Source of the DNA: Desulfobacteraceae bacterium
GTDB lineage: Bacteria; Desulfobacterota; DSM-4660; Desulfatiglandales; Desulfatiglandaceae
NCBI GenBank assembly: GCA_030666795.1
Contig: DAOUXC010000002.1
Location: forward strand, 1 to 44,952
Direction: 5' to 3'
DNA: 44,952 nucleotides
Shown here: positions 1 through 8,314 of the stretch, in pieces
Layout: every line of letters starts with the position of its first letter
How positions within the stretch are numbered: position 1 is the stretch's first letter
The notes under the pieces: model-generated
The model's database searches: none
What the model saw: only the letters and a program-made list of their open reading frames with translations
Told to the model about the DNA's origin: nothing
Made by a program: the position numbers and the translations under genes

Positions 1-386
1 ACCATTGGGTTATCGGCCTTAACTGTCAGAGCGTCCCATTATAATAACAAGGTCGAAGCTATTTTGAAGCAAGTTTCTTTCATAAATGAATCCGACGCGA
101 AGCGTCAGTTTCAAATGCTAACGTTGCAAAAGTCGAAGATGCGGCAGATCTAAGGCGTCAAGGGTGAAGCTGTAGTACTTTACCGCGAACTTTTGACAAC
201 GCAGGAGATGTGGCATCCTCGGCTTTCCCATCGGGTAAATAACATGGCTGTTTTTCGTTGTTTTCAGGATGTCACTTGGAGTGTATTCCAACAACCGAGC
301 CAAAAAGGTTGAAAGAGGCTATAATACCAGTCTTTAAACCCAATTTGCCATGTTATTTATGCAACTATAGGGTAAATTGACTATGC

Positions 387-848
387 CTAATCGTAACTTG
401 CACGGGTCACTTCATCACTCATGGTCGGCGCGACAATCGGCTTACAAGCGGAGCTCTCCCATGTCCCGAGAGCGGTATGCATATCAAGATACTTTTTCGG
501 TATGGGGTGGGTTCCTACAACGACATGCACTTCGTAGCGTTTTTCGAGAAAGGCTTTAAACGTATCGATATAGGGACAGGGGGGATAACCAACCACCAGG
601 CCGGTGGCCAAATGAATAACCTCCGCGCCATTTTTCACCATCTCTTCCCCCGCATATTCTATATTGCCACCGGGACAACCATCGCACGTTGTAAAACCAA
701 CCAACTCAGGTTCGGTGTCCGTGTAGATGCTGAAGGCCCCTTCCTTTTTCTTCATTGCCCGGAAACACTTCCCGCCCGCGCAGCGACGGTAGCGATCACA
801 GATAATTATTCCAATCTTTGTCTTTGAATTCATTTCAACTCCCTTCAA
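387..848 (-). CDS. CGGC domain-containing protein
   Basis: ORF with Cys motifs CAGGKCF and CDGCPGGN plus HLATGLVVGYPPCPY, typical of CGGC-domain proteins. Confidence 0.85.
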   Translation of the reverse strand: MKGVEMNSKTKIGIIICDRYRRCAGGKCFRAMKKKEGAFSIYTDTEPELVGFTTCDGCPGGNIEYAGEEMVKNGAEVIHLATGLVVGYPPCPYIDTFKAFLEKRYEVHVVVGTHPIPKKYLDMHTALGTWESSACKPIVAPTMSDEVTRASYD

Positions 849-1014
849 TTTTTATTTGATAAATTTTTAAAGCATTCGAACGGGTCATGGGGTTGACTGA
901 TAAAGGATCATAAAGAGAAGGGAAAAGAAACCTTTTTTGTGATTATGGAATGAATTGATATTTCAGCCTGAATTTGATATCTTCCGATGGCACATCGGTC
1001 GGAAAGGATTATTT

Positions 1015-1629
1015 ATGCTTGAAAAAGACATTTCAGCCCGTGCAGGCAAGTCCTCTTTAGTCGCGATGTTTCTGATGACCGCGCTCCTGGTTTTTCCACT
1101 GGAAATGTCGTTCACGGCATCCCTGCGTGATTTTGTGAAAGAAAAAGAAAATATAGAGACAAATGAGTTAACGGAAAAAGCTTCCTTACATCCTATTCTT
1201 GTCATGAATAAGGTCAACCGGTTCTGCAGACTGCTTCAACAAAAAGGCGCTGCCGCCTTCAAAATCTGCATGAATAAAGAAAGTGCTTTTTTCGATCATG
1301 AGACCTACATCTTTGCCCACACCCTGGTGGACGCTGAGGTCATGGCCTCTCCAATGGACCCTGAAATGGTGGGGAAAAACATTCTGTTCATGCAGGACAT
1401 CATCGGAAAGCTGTATATCGCGGAAATGAACAGGATGGTGAAGGAAAACAAGGCAGGATGGATTGAGTATTATTATCGCAAAACCAGCGAAGAGATGCCA
1501 ATTGTTAAAACCGCATATGCCCGCGAATGCCGTGTTGACGGAAGGACATATGTGATCGCCTGCGGGATAGAAAACATCACAAAGAACCAGGTGCTGAAGG
1601 TGCTTCAGGACCTGGTCCCTGAAAAATGA
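1015..1629 (+). CDS. Cache-like sensor domain protein (signal peptide/TM plus single Cache-like domain)
   Basis: Hydrophobic N-terminus then NPxxxGKN-like 'DPEMVGKNILFMQD' and 'GWIEYYYRKTSEE...KTAYARECRVDGRTYVIACGI'; ATG at 1015 preceded by GGAAAGGAT; ends in ATGA overlap with the next ORF. Confidence 0.7.
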   Translation: MLEKDISARAGKSSLVAMFLMTALLVFPLEMSFTASLRDFVKEKENIETNELTEKASLHPILVMNKVNRFCRLLQQKGAAAFKICMNKESAFFDHETYIFAHTLVDAEVMASPMDPEMVGKNILFMQDIIGKLYIAEMNRMVKENKAGWIEYYYRKTSEEMPIVKTAYARECRVDGRTYVIACGIENITKNQVLKVLQDLVPEK

Positions 1630-3449
1630 TCCATATGCTGAACAGAAAGCCTACTTTATTTACCGGTATAAAAAAAAGGTTGACAATATCCATGATCCTG
1701 GTGGTCTTTATATTGATCGCCATGCTCGTGGCTTGCGGATATTTTCTTTTTCATTTGGAGGAAAAATACGAAATACAGGAAGGGGCCGGTCGGATCGTTA
1801 AACTCATCCAGCAGGCTCAGATAGCGGAAAAAGCGTATCGTAAATATTATGAGGACGGCTACCGGCACACGGTCAAAAAGAAAACACAGGAAATGCTGAA
1901 CGATCTGGACACGAACGGCCATATTTTCGGTCCGGCCAAGCATCCACTCATCGACCTGATCAAGGCCTACCAGAAATCTTTCGAAGAAATCGTTGCCCTT
2001 TATAAACTCCAGGAAGAGATGAACGACCGCCTGAACGCGAACGTGGAGAGCGTCCAGTCCATGTGTCTGGGTCTGAGTCTCGACACCCAGACCAGGGAAC
2101 TGAATCCTCACCCCGGATCAAGACCCCAAACCGTTTACATGGCTGCTGGCCAACGTTTGGCCTTACATCATATCCGCAACATGTGCTTACGAATCCTGGT
2201 CCACCACAAACGTTCCATCATTTCCAAGGATGAGAAACATTTAAACCTCCTTTTCAATTATGTGAAGACATACAGTCCGGGTATATTCGGGGCCCTGGAG
2301 CTGAGCAGTGAGACTCTGGGCGACACGGCCCTGCAAAAGGAGACTGCCGATCTCATCACAACCATCAAAGATTGCGTCACCCTGATTCGGGAATCAGCGG
2401 ACCTGGTGCACGCGGAAAATCTCAAGGAAGAGCAATTTGATCTCATCGCCCAAAAATTGACCGCCAAAGCGGACAGCATCCATTTGGAGGCCTATTCCGC
2501 CAAAAAAAGGCTGAAGACCTCAGCCGCCATACTGCTGGTCCTGCTCATTTCAGCGGGGATCCTTATTATTGTTCTGGTAACGATGGCGACGAATCGTTCC
2601 ATTACCAGGCCTCTCAATCATATGGTCAGAACCGCGAAAGCCATAAAGGAGGGAGACCTGGACCAGACTGTCGAGATAAAAGGAGACAACGAATTCGCCA
2701 AACTCGGCAGAGCCATCAACGCCACCACTTCTCACCTGGCCCAATCCCTGCGGCTCCTGGAAAATGAGGTGGCTGAAAGAAAATCCGCGGAGCGTGAGAT
2801 CAAGGCCCTGTCCCGCAAGATGATCACAAACCAGGAAAATGAGAGGGCGTCCATCGCGAGAGAATTGCATGACGAGCTTGGGCAAATGCTCACACTGTTG
2901 AAAATCCAGGTGTCCCGCGTGTTTTCAAAGGGAGGAAACCATTACGCGAATCAGGACAAATCGTCAGAGGAGATCATCGATTCAATTGACAGGTTAATGT
3001 ATGAAGTCAAAGAACTGGCATTACGGCTCCGGCCGAAAATCCTGGACAGCATGGAACTGAATGAAGCCCTTCACTGGATGTGCAAAGAATTCACAAAAAG
3101 AACAGGTATCGAGTGTACCTTATCCGGGGATGTGATCAGCCTGGATGACGAGGTGATTGAATCGACTCTCTTCAGGGTTGCCCAGGAGTGTCTGACCAAT
3201 GTGACCCGCCATTCAAATGCCACCCATGTCAATATCAAATTATACAAGCAGGGTGAGTTGATCGAGTTTGAAATATCAGACAACGGGAGAGGATGCGACG
3301 AAGTTCTCTTAAATTCAGGGAAGGCGCTCGGCATTGCGGGCATGAAGGAGCGGGCAAGATTGATCGGCGGGGATTTGATAATACAAACAGCACCCGGTCA
3401 GGGCTTTTTTCTGAAACTGATTGTTCGGTTATCGGCCTTTACGGAGTAG
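1626..3449 (+). CDS. NarX/DegS-type sensor histidine kinase (2 TM, HAMP, HisKA_3, HATPase_c)
   Basis: HAMP 'RSITRPLNHMVRTAKAIKEGDLDQTV'; 'ERASIARELHDELGQMLTLLKIQ' HisKA_3 H-box; C-terminal 'DNGRGCDEV..GIAGMKERARLIGG'. Confidence 0.95.
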   Translation: MIHMLNRKPTLFTGIKKRLTISMILVVFILIAMLVACGYFLFHLEEKYEIQEGAGRIVKLIQQAQIAEKAYRKYYEDGYRHTVKKKTQEMLNDLDTNGHIFGPAKHPLIDLIKAYQKSFEEIVALYKLQEEMNDRLNANVESVQSMCLGLSLDTQTRELNPHPGSRPQTVYMAAGQRLALHHIRNMCLRILVHHKRSIISKDEKHLNLLFNYVKTYSPGIFGALELSSETLGDTALQKETADLITTIKDCVTLIRESADLVHAENLKEEQFDLIAQKLTAKADSIHLEAYSAKKRLKTSAAILLVLLISAGILIIVLVTMATNRSITRPLNHMVRTAKAIKEGDLDQTVEIKGDNEFAKLGRAINATTSHLAQSLRLLENEVAERKSAEREIKALSRKMITNQENERASIARELHDELGQMLTLLKIQVSRVFSKGGNHYANQDKSSEEIIDSIDRLMYEVKELALRLRPKILDSMELNEALHWMCKEFTKRTGIECTLSGDVISLDDEVIESTLFRVAQECLTNVTRHSNATHVNIKLYKQGELIEFEISDNGRGCDEVLLNSGKALGIAGMKERARLIGGDLIIQTAPGQGFFLKLIVRLSAFTE

Positions 3450-3454
3450 AAAAC

Positions 3455-4102
3455 ATGTCCGAGAAAATAAGAGTTGTCCTGGTGGATGACCATGAAATGG
3501 TTCGAGCGGGCTTCCGCGGTCTCATAAATGACCACACTGACATGGAGGTCGTCGGAGAGGCCTCCAACGGTCAGGAGGCCATAGAAACGGTCAAACGAAT
3601 AAAACCGGATGTCGCTGTCATAGACATCTCCATGCCGGGTATGGACGGGTTGGAACTGATCCCCAGGCTCAAAGACGTGAATCCGACAATAAAGGTTGTC
3701 CTGCTGAGCATGCATGAACTGGAGTACTTTGTTGTTCAGGCCCTGGAGCAGGGAGCAAATGGTTATGTCACCAAGAGTTCCGCGCCGGAAGACCTGGTCA
3801 AATCCATTCGAAAAGTTCATGGCGGCGGACGTTTTCTGAGTGAAAAGGCTTACGAACTCCTTGCCTACAGGATTACCGTCGGTTCCGATCATTCGGATCC
3901 GGTGTCCAAGCTTTCACAGCGTGAAAAACAGATACTGGTAGGACTCGCTCAGGGCATGACCGTTAACGAGATCGCGCAAAATTACTGCATCAGCCCGAAA
4001 ACGGTCAACACGTACCGGGCAAGGATTATGGAAAAACTCGACCTCAAAAACAATGTCGAGATGGCCCTTTTCGCTTTACGAAACAGTTTGATTGAACTCT
4101 GA
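3455..4102 (+). CDS. LuxR/NarL-family response regulator
   Basis: 'IRVVLVDDHEMVRAGF', 'DVAVIDISMPGMDGLELI', HTH 'LSQREKQILVGLAQGMTVNEIAQNYCISPKTVNTYRARIMEKL'; ATG at 3455 is a better start than the ORF-track start. Confidence 0.95.
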   Translation: MSEKIRVVLVDDHEMVRAGFRGLINDHTDMEVVGEASNGQEAIETVKRIKPDVAVIDISMPGMDGLELIPRLKDVNPTIKVVLLSMHELEYFVVQALEQGANGYVTKSSAPEDLVKSIRKVHGGGRFLSEKAYELLAYRITVGSDHSDPVSKLSQREKQILVGLAQGMTVNEIAQNYCISPKTVNTYRARIMEKLDLKNNVEMALFALRNSLIEL

Positions 4103-4107
4103 CCGGC

Positions 4108-4125
4108 CCGGCGCGGGTGCGCCGG
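4108..4125 (+). repeat. GC-rich hairpin directly after the response-regulator stop codon
   Basis: CCGGCGC-GGGT-GCGCCGG, 7-bp perfect stem; no U-tract. Confidence 0.45.
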
Positions 4126-4239
4126 TATCGAAATCCCGCATTCATATTCCGTCCCTGTTTTCTTTTGTTTCAGTCCTTTCCTGTCAGGCCCCGAACAAGA
4201 GGGATCTCTCGGAAAACCCTGTGGTCTCAATATATTTCA

Positions 4240-4294
4240 AAACGCGTGGATCCTTATGTAGTGAATTATCCTACACTGCACGCGTTTATTTTTT
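4240..4294 (+). terminator. Candidate intrinsic terminator between regulator genes and transport genes
   Basis: AAACGCGTG (4240-4248) pairs with CACGCGTTT (4279-4287), nested TGTAG/CTACA (4257-4261/4271-4275), followed by ATTTTTT. Confidence 0.7.
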
Positions 4295-4449
4295 ACATCA
4301 GGGTTCCGAAAAAATGACACTCTTTCCGAAATAGTCCGATTCCCACCCATTTGTTTCTATGTTTAAGTAGAAGCATTATCAGCAGTCTATCCAGTCCGAT
4401 TCCATTTTGGGCTTTATTTCATATTTTTTTTACAGAGAAGGAGGACACA

Positions 4450-4956
4450 ATGATTAACAAAAACCTGAGCGCCGTCTTCTGTCTGGTTGCTTTCCTGTTG
4501 ATATCAGCTACGGCATACGGCGCCACGGCCGTTCGGCTGGCCACGGAACCGCGGGAAGAAAAACAGATAACGGTTTACGCGTATAAAATCAAACACCTTG
4601 CTACCCTGAACAGGGAAAAACCGGGGCCTTTGGTTGAAATTGTCAAAACCATTATCACGGACCCTGAACGGGAGGTCGAGGTCAAAGTCAAACCGGTAAA
4701 CGTTCTTATGAAATATGGACTCATTCAGTCGGTCGGGGTCGCGGCTATTGCCGGGAAAGGCGACTTTTCCGCGGAAGACCTGAAAGATCTTATCGAAGTC
4801 CCTATTTACGAAAAAGGGGGCAAAAAATATTCCTGCTTTTTTAATAAAAGGAATCCCAGGGGTGAGCCTTTGAGCAAAATTGCCATCAAAAACCTTAAAA
4901 AAATAAAAACGGACGGGACCTATAATCAGATTCTGAAAAAATACGCGAAAGAATAA
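4450..4956 (+). CDS. Short secreted solute-binding-like protein (168 aa, SBP_bac_3-like ends)
   Basis: Signal peptide 'MINKNLSAVFCLVAFLLISATAYGA'; 'KPVNVLMKYGLIQSVGVAAIAG' and C-terminal 'KIKTDGTYNQILKKY' resemble SBP family 3; ATG at 4450 after GAAGGAGG. Confidence 0.55.
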   Translation: MINKNLSAVFCLVAFLLISATAYGATAVRLATEPREEKQITVYAYKIKHLATLNREKPGPLVEIVKTIITDPEREVEVKVKPVNVLMKYGLIQSVGVAAIAGKGDFSAEDLKDLIEVPIYEKGGKKYSCFFNKRNPRGEPLSKIAIKNLKKIKTDGTYNQILKKYAKE

Positions 4957-4968
4957 AAGAGACAAACT

Positions 4969-6249
4969 ATGGTTTTATCCACCGTCCTGACGCTGGTCGT
5001 CATTCTCTCCATTGTCATCATATTTTCAACGGCCATTAAAATACCGGCCCCTTATACCATAACCCTCTCGGCCATAGCCGGCTCTCTGGTCGCGGGAACG
5101 GGATTGCCTGTTTCAAGATTTGTCGAGGGTTCGTTCGGGTTTTTCTATATTGTCATGGTATTTGCGGCGGGCCTTATACTTGTCAAAGTCATGTCGGAGA
5201 TCGGCTTCAACGAAGCCGTTAAAAAGGCGATACTCCTCAGATTCGGACGGTACCGCGTCCTCATGCTCCTGGGCATCATGTTTCTGCTCATGCTGCCCGG
5301 AATGCTTACGGGAATCGGTTCTGTGGCCGTGGTCAGCACCGGCGCCGTGGCAGCCCCCCTGTTGCTGGGAATGGGGATTCCCAGACCCTGGGCCGCGGTA
5401 TTCATCACCATGGGCGCCATTCTGGGTATGATCGCCCCGCCGGTGAATATCCCGTTGATGTATATCGGGGCCATTATTGCCATCCCCTATGAGGGATTCA
5501 CTCTGATCACACTGCTGCTGACGCTCCCTCTCGCCGCGGGATTCGCTTTATGGATCGGACTCCGGTACGGGGATAAAACCGCTCTGGAGGATTTGATCAG
5601 AAAGGCCTCCGAATCACCATCAGACAGCGAGGGACCGTTGGTTTATCTACCCATCATCGTGGTCACGGTTTTATTATTGTGCGAACGGACGGTTCCTCAT
5701 TTCCCGCATCTCAGCCTGCCCCTGATTCTCATGATCGGCGCGTTGACCGGGTTGCTGAAATTGAAAATCCGCGATTTTTTCAGGGCCTCCACAGAAGCCC
5801 TGGCCGGGCAGTCCTTTATCATCCTGATGATCATCGTCACCGTAGGTATAAAGAGTGAAATCCTGTCGTTGACCGGTGTCCGGGGTCTGTTGACGACTTT
5901 CTTCTTCGCGGGGCTGCCGGACTGGCTTTTCTATCCCAGCCTGATCAGCCTGCCGCTTCTGGGAAGCTTCGGGACCGTGTTCGGTTCCACCTTTATTCTG
6001 GGTTTCCCTTATGTCCTGGCCCTGCTTCCTAAAAGTACCATCATTACATCGGCCGCGGTCTCCCTGATTGCCGGTGTGGCGGATATTGTTCCTCCAACCG
6101 CTCTATCAGGAAATCTGGCGGCCCAGGCCGTAAATGAAGCGTCATACGCGCGGATTTTCCTGCGTTGCATGGTTCCGGCGTTGATCATGATCGTCTGGTC
6201 GATTGCCGTGATCCTGATGTCGCCGTTACTGAAACAACTGATTCCCTGA
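4969..6249 (+). CDS. TRAP transporter large permease (DctM-like)
   Basis: Polytopic; 'PPVNIPLMYIGAIIAIPYEGF', 'MLPGMLTGIGSVAVVSTGAVAAPLLLGMGIPRPWAAVF' DctM-like repeats. Confidence 0.75.
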   Translation: MVLSTVLTLVVILSIVIIFSTAIKIPAPYTITLSAIAGSLVAGTGLPVSRFVEGSFGFFYIVMVFAAGLILVKVMSEIGFNEAVKKAILLRFGRYRVLMLLGIMFLLMLPGMLTGIGSVAVVSTGAVAAPLLLGMGIPRPWAAVFITMGAILGMIAPPVNIPLMYIGAIIAIPYEGFTLITLLLTLPLAAGFALWIGLRYGDKTALEDLIRKASESPSDSEGPLVYLPIIVVTVLLLCERTVPHFPHLSLPLILMIGALTGLLKLKIRDFFRASTEALAGQSFIILMIIVTVGIKSEILSLTGVRGLLTTFFFAGLPDWLFYPSLISLPLLGSFGTVFGSTFILGFPYVLALLPKSTIITSAAVSLIAGVADIVPPTALSGNLAAQAVNEASYARIFLRCMVPALIMIVWSIAVILMSPLLKQLIP

Positions 6250-6264
6250 GTATGGAGGTCCCCA

Positions 6265-6426
6265 ATGGACGAAGCCGCGATCATCGGCCTGTTGTATAAG
6301 CTCATCATAGTCTACTTTATCGTGATTTTTATAACCAATCTCTTCCGGAAAAAGAAGATATCGGATCAGGTGATGTACGCGGCCATATTGGTTCCCTTTG
6401 TACTCAGACTCTTCTCAATCAAATAA
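6265..6426 (+). CDS. 53-aa small membrane protein (2 predicted TM), missing from the ORF track
   Basis: ATG at 6265 preceded by TATGGAGGTC; MDEAAIIGLLYKLIIVYFIVIFITNLFRKKKISDQVMYAAILVPFVLRLFSIK*; tightly spaced between permease and hydrolase genes. Confidence 0.65.
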   Translation: MDEAAIIGLLYKLIIVYFIVIFITNLFRKKKISDQVMYAAILVPFVLRLFSIK

Positions 6427-6434
6427 AAAGCGAA

Positions 6435-7607
6435 ATGAAAAACATGATGAAGGCACTCAAATCAAATCACCGCATCGCTTCTTTTTTCCTCCTGGTTATG
6501 GCAGGCATCCTTATCATACACTCCGGAACCACGTTCCTTGAAATGCACAAACCGGATACCCTGTTTCCGGGTCCCGGCGTCACCGGAAAAGGAAAACTGA
6601 GCGACTATGTCCCCCGCCTGAAAGACACGCCCATGGATACGGATCTCTATTTTCTCAAGGGTAAGGAACCGGGTGGAAAATTCCTGATATTCGGAGGGAC
6701 CCACAATGATGAGATTGCCGCTCACGTTTCCGCCATCACCTTGCTGGAAAACGCCGTTGTCAAAAAGGGGGAACTGATTATCATCCCGAGAGTCAACCGG
6801 AGCGGCTCGACCTATACCCTTGAAATGGAGGCCTATCCTCAGTTTCTGGAGATCAAGACATCCAAAGGCGTCCGGAAGATCAGGACCGGCGCTCGATACG
6901 CCAATTGGGCCCATCAGTTCCCGGATCCGGAAGTCTACGCCCATCCCCTTACGGGTCAGAAATACCCGGGCACCGAATCCAGAAACCTGAACCGGGTCTA
7001 TCCCGGCAGGGCGAATGGATTTATCATGGAGAAAGTGGCCGCCGCGTTGATTGAATTCATCAACCGGGAAAAAATCAATCTGGTGCTCGACATGCATGAA
7101 GCGTACGCGGAGCACTACGTGGTTGACTGCCTGGTGGGTCATGACCGGGCCATGGAGCTGGTCGCCATGACCCTGATGGCGCTTCAAATGGAGGGAATCA
7201 GCATCAAGATGTTTCAATCCCCGAAAAAAGTATACGGTTTTTCCCACCGCGCCATTGGAGAGCATACCGACGCTATGGTCGTCCTGGCGGAAACGACCAA
7301 TATCGCGTTCGGGAAATTTCGAGGTAAAATCACACAGGATCTCTTATGGGACGGAAAGGATCCGTTTTACGATCTCCTGTACCGCAAGGGAAAATTGTTT
7401 GTTGAATACGATTCCAAGAAAGGCATCTCACTCGATGAAAGGGTGGCCCGGCATCTCACCACAGTTATGGAACTTTCCAGAAGCCTTTCCGAATACGATG
7501 AGTCCAAAACAATTGAAATAGACAATATTCCGGAATATTCGGAATTGCTCGATAAAGGGATCATAGGGCTTTTGGAACCCAAAGAGAGAAACGACAGATT
7601 TCAATAG
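6435..7607 (+). CDS. Succinylglutamate desuccinylase/aspartoacylase-like (M14 superfamily) membrane-anchored hydrolase
   Basis: N-terminal TM; zinc motif region 'FGGTHNDEIAAHVSA', 'LIIIPRVNRSGS', 'NLNRVYPGR', 'INLVLDMHEAYAEHYV'. Confidence 0.8.
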   Translation: MKNMMKALKSNHRIASFFLLVMAGILIIHSGTTFLEMHKPDTLFPGPGVTGKGKLSDYVPRLKDTPMDTDLYFLKGKEPGGKFLIFGGTHNDEIAAHVSAITLLENAVVKKGELIIIPRVNRSGSTYTLEMEAYPQFLEIKTSKGVRKIRTGARYANWAHQFPDPEVYAHPLTGQKYPGTESRNLNRVYPGRANGFIMEKVAAALIEFINREKINLVLDMHEAYAEHYVVDCLVGHDRAMELVAMTLMALQMEGISIKMFQSPKKVYGFSHRAIGEHTDAMVVLAETTNIAFGKFRGKITQDLLWDGKDPFYDLLYRKGKLFVEYDSKKGISLDERVARHLTTVMELSRSLSEYDESKTIEIDNIPEYSELLDKGIIGLLEPKERNDRFQ

Positions 7608-7642
7608 AAAAAAACAAACCCAATGAAATATGGAGGCAAAAA

Positions 7643-8236
7643 GTGACTGTTATGAAAAGATGCGTGTGTCTTCTCCTGATGACATTTTGTGTTTCAATGA
7701 TTTTTGTTTGCGACCTTTCCGCGAAGCAAATCAAAGAAACACCCAGATTTCCCACCCCCTTTCTGCTGACCTCCGCGGGACAGAGCCCGGACGCTTTGAT
7801 GGTCAAAATCATCTCCAAGCGAAAAAAGCTCGATATGAAATACAACCTGCTCGCCCAAACGTCCGACCTGGCGGATATCAAGAGCCTGTTGCTGGTCATG
7901 GGCGTCAGCATGAAAGGGCTTGGAACCGCGGGTATCAAGCTGGAAAAGGAAGTGGCACGGGTTCACGGCTTAATCAAAGAGGCTAAGAAGAAAAAGATTA
8001 AAGTCATCGGAATGTTCGCGGGAGGCGCCGGGGGCCGGGGGGGCAGAGACAAGCTGACCGATTCGGTGATCTCTCAGGTCGCCCCGAGGGTCGACCATCT
8101 TGTGGTGATCAAGAGCGGCGATAAAGACGGTTTCATCAAGGGATTGGCTGAAAAAAACAATATCCCGATCACGTACATGAAAAACATTCTGGAACTCAAG
8201 AAAATCGTCCCCGCGCTTTTTTCGGGGAAAAAATAG
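7643..8236 (+). CDS. Exported DUF6305-like protein
   Basis: Signal peptide; 'PFLLTSAGQSPDALMVKII...YNLLAQ...DIKSLLLVMGVSMKGLGTAGI' resembles DUF6305; start may be GTG 7643 or ATG 7652. Confidence 0.55.
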   Translation: MTVMKRCVCLLLMTFCVSMIFVCDLSAKQIKETPRFPTPFLLTSAGQSPDALMVKIISKRKKLDMKYNLLAQTSDLADIKSLLLVMGVSMKGLGTAGIKLEKEVARVHGLIKEAKKKKIKVIGMFAGGAGGRGGRDKLTDSVISQVAPRVDHLVVIKSGDKDGFIKGLAEKNNIPITYMKNILELKKIVPALFSGKK

Positions 8237-8238
8237 AA

Positions 8239-8284
8239 GGGGTTCGTCATTTTCGCGCGCGGTCGCTTGAATGACGGGAATCCC
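8239..8284 (+). repeat. Intergenic inverted repeat
   Basis: CGTCATT (8245-8251) / AATGACG (8270-8276) with flanking GGGGTT / GAATCCC partial extension. Confidence 0.45.
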
Positions 8285-8314
8285 TGATCAGGCACTATTT
8301 GAAGAGGACATCAC

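Noticed and set aside
118-303. 61-aa ORF on the - strand near the window start
   Set aside because: No recognisable family, no good RBS; not enough support to call.
3293-4102. Response-regulator ORF starting at 3293
   Set aside because: The upstream extension overlaps the kinase in another frame; the receiver domain starts right after ATG 3455.
6462-7265. Long antisense ORFs (for example 6462-7265, 12700-13158, 40564-41331)
   Set aside because: They lie antisense to well-supported genes in GC-rich codon-biased DNA and have no recognisable domains.
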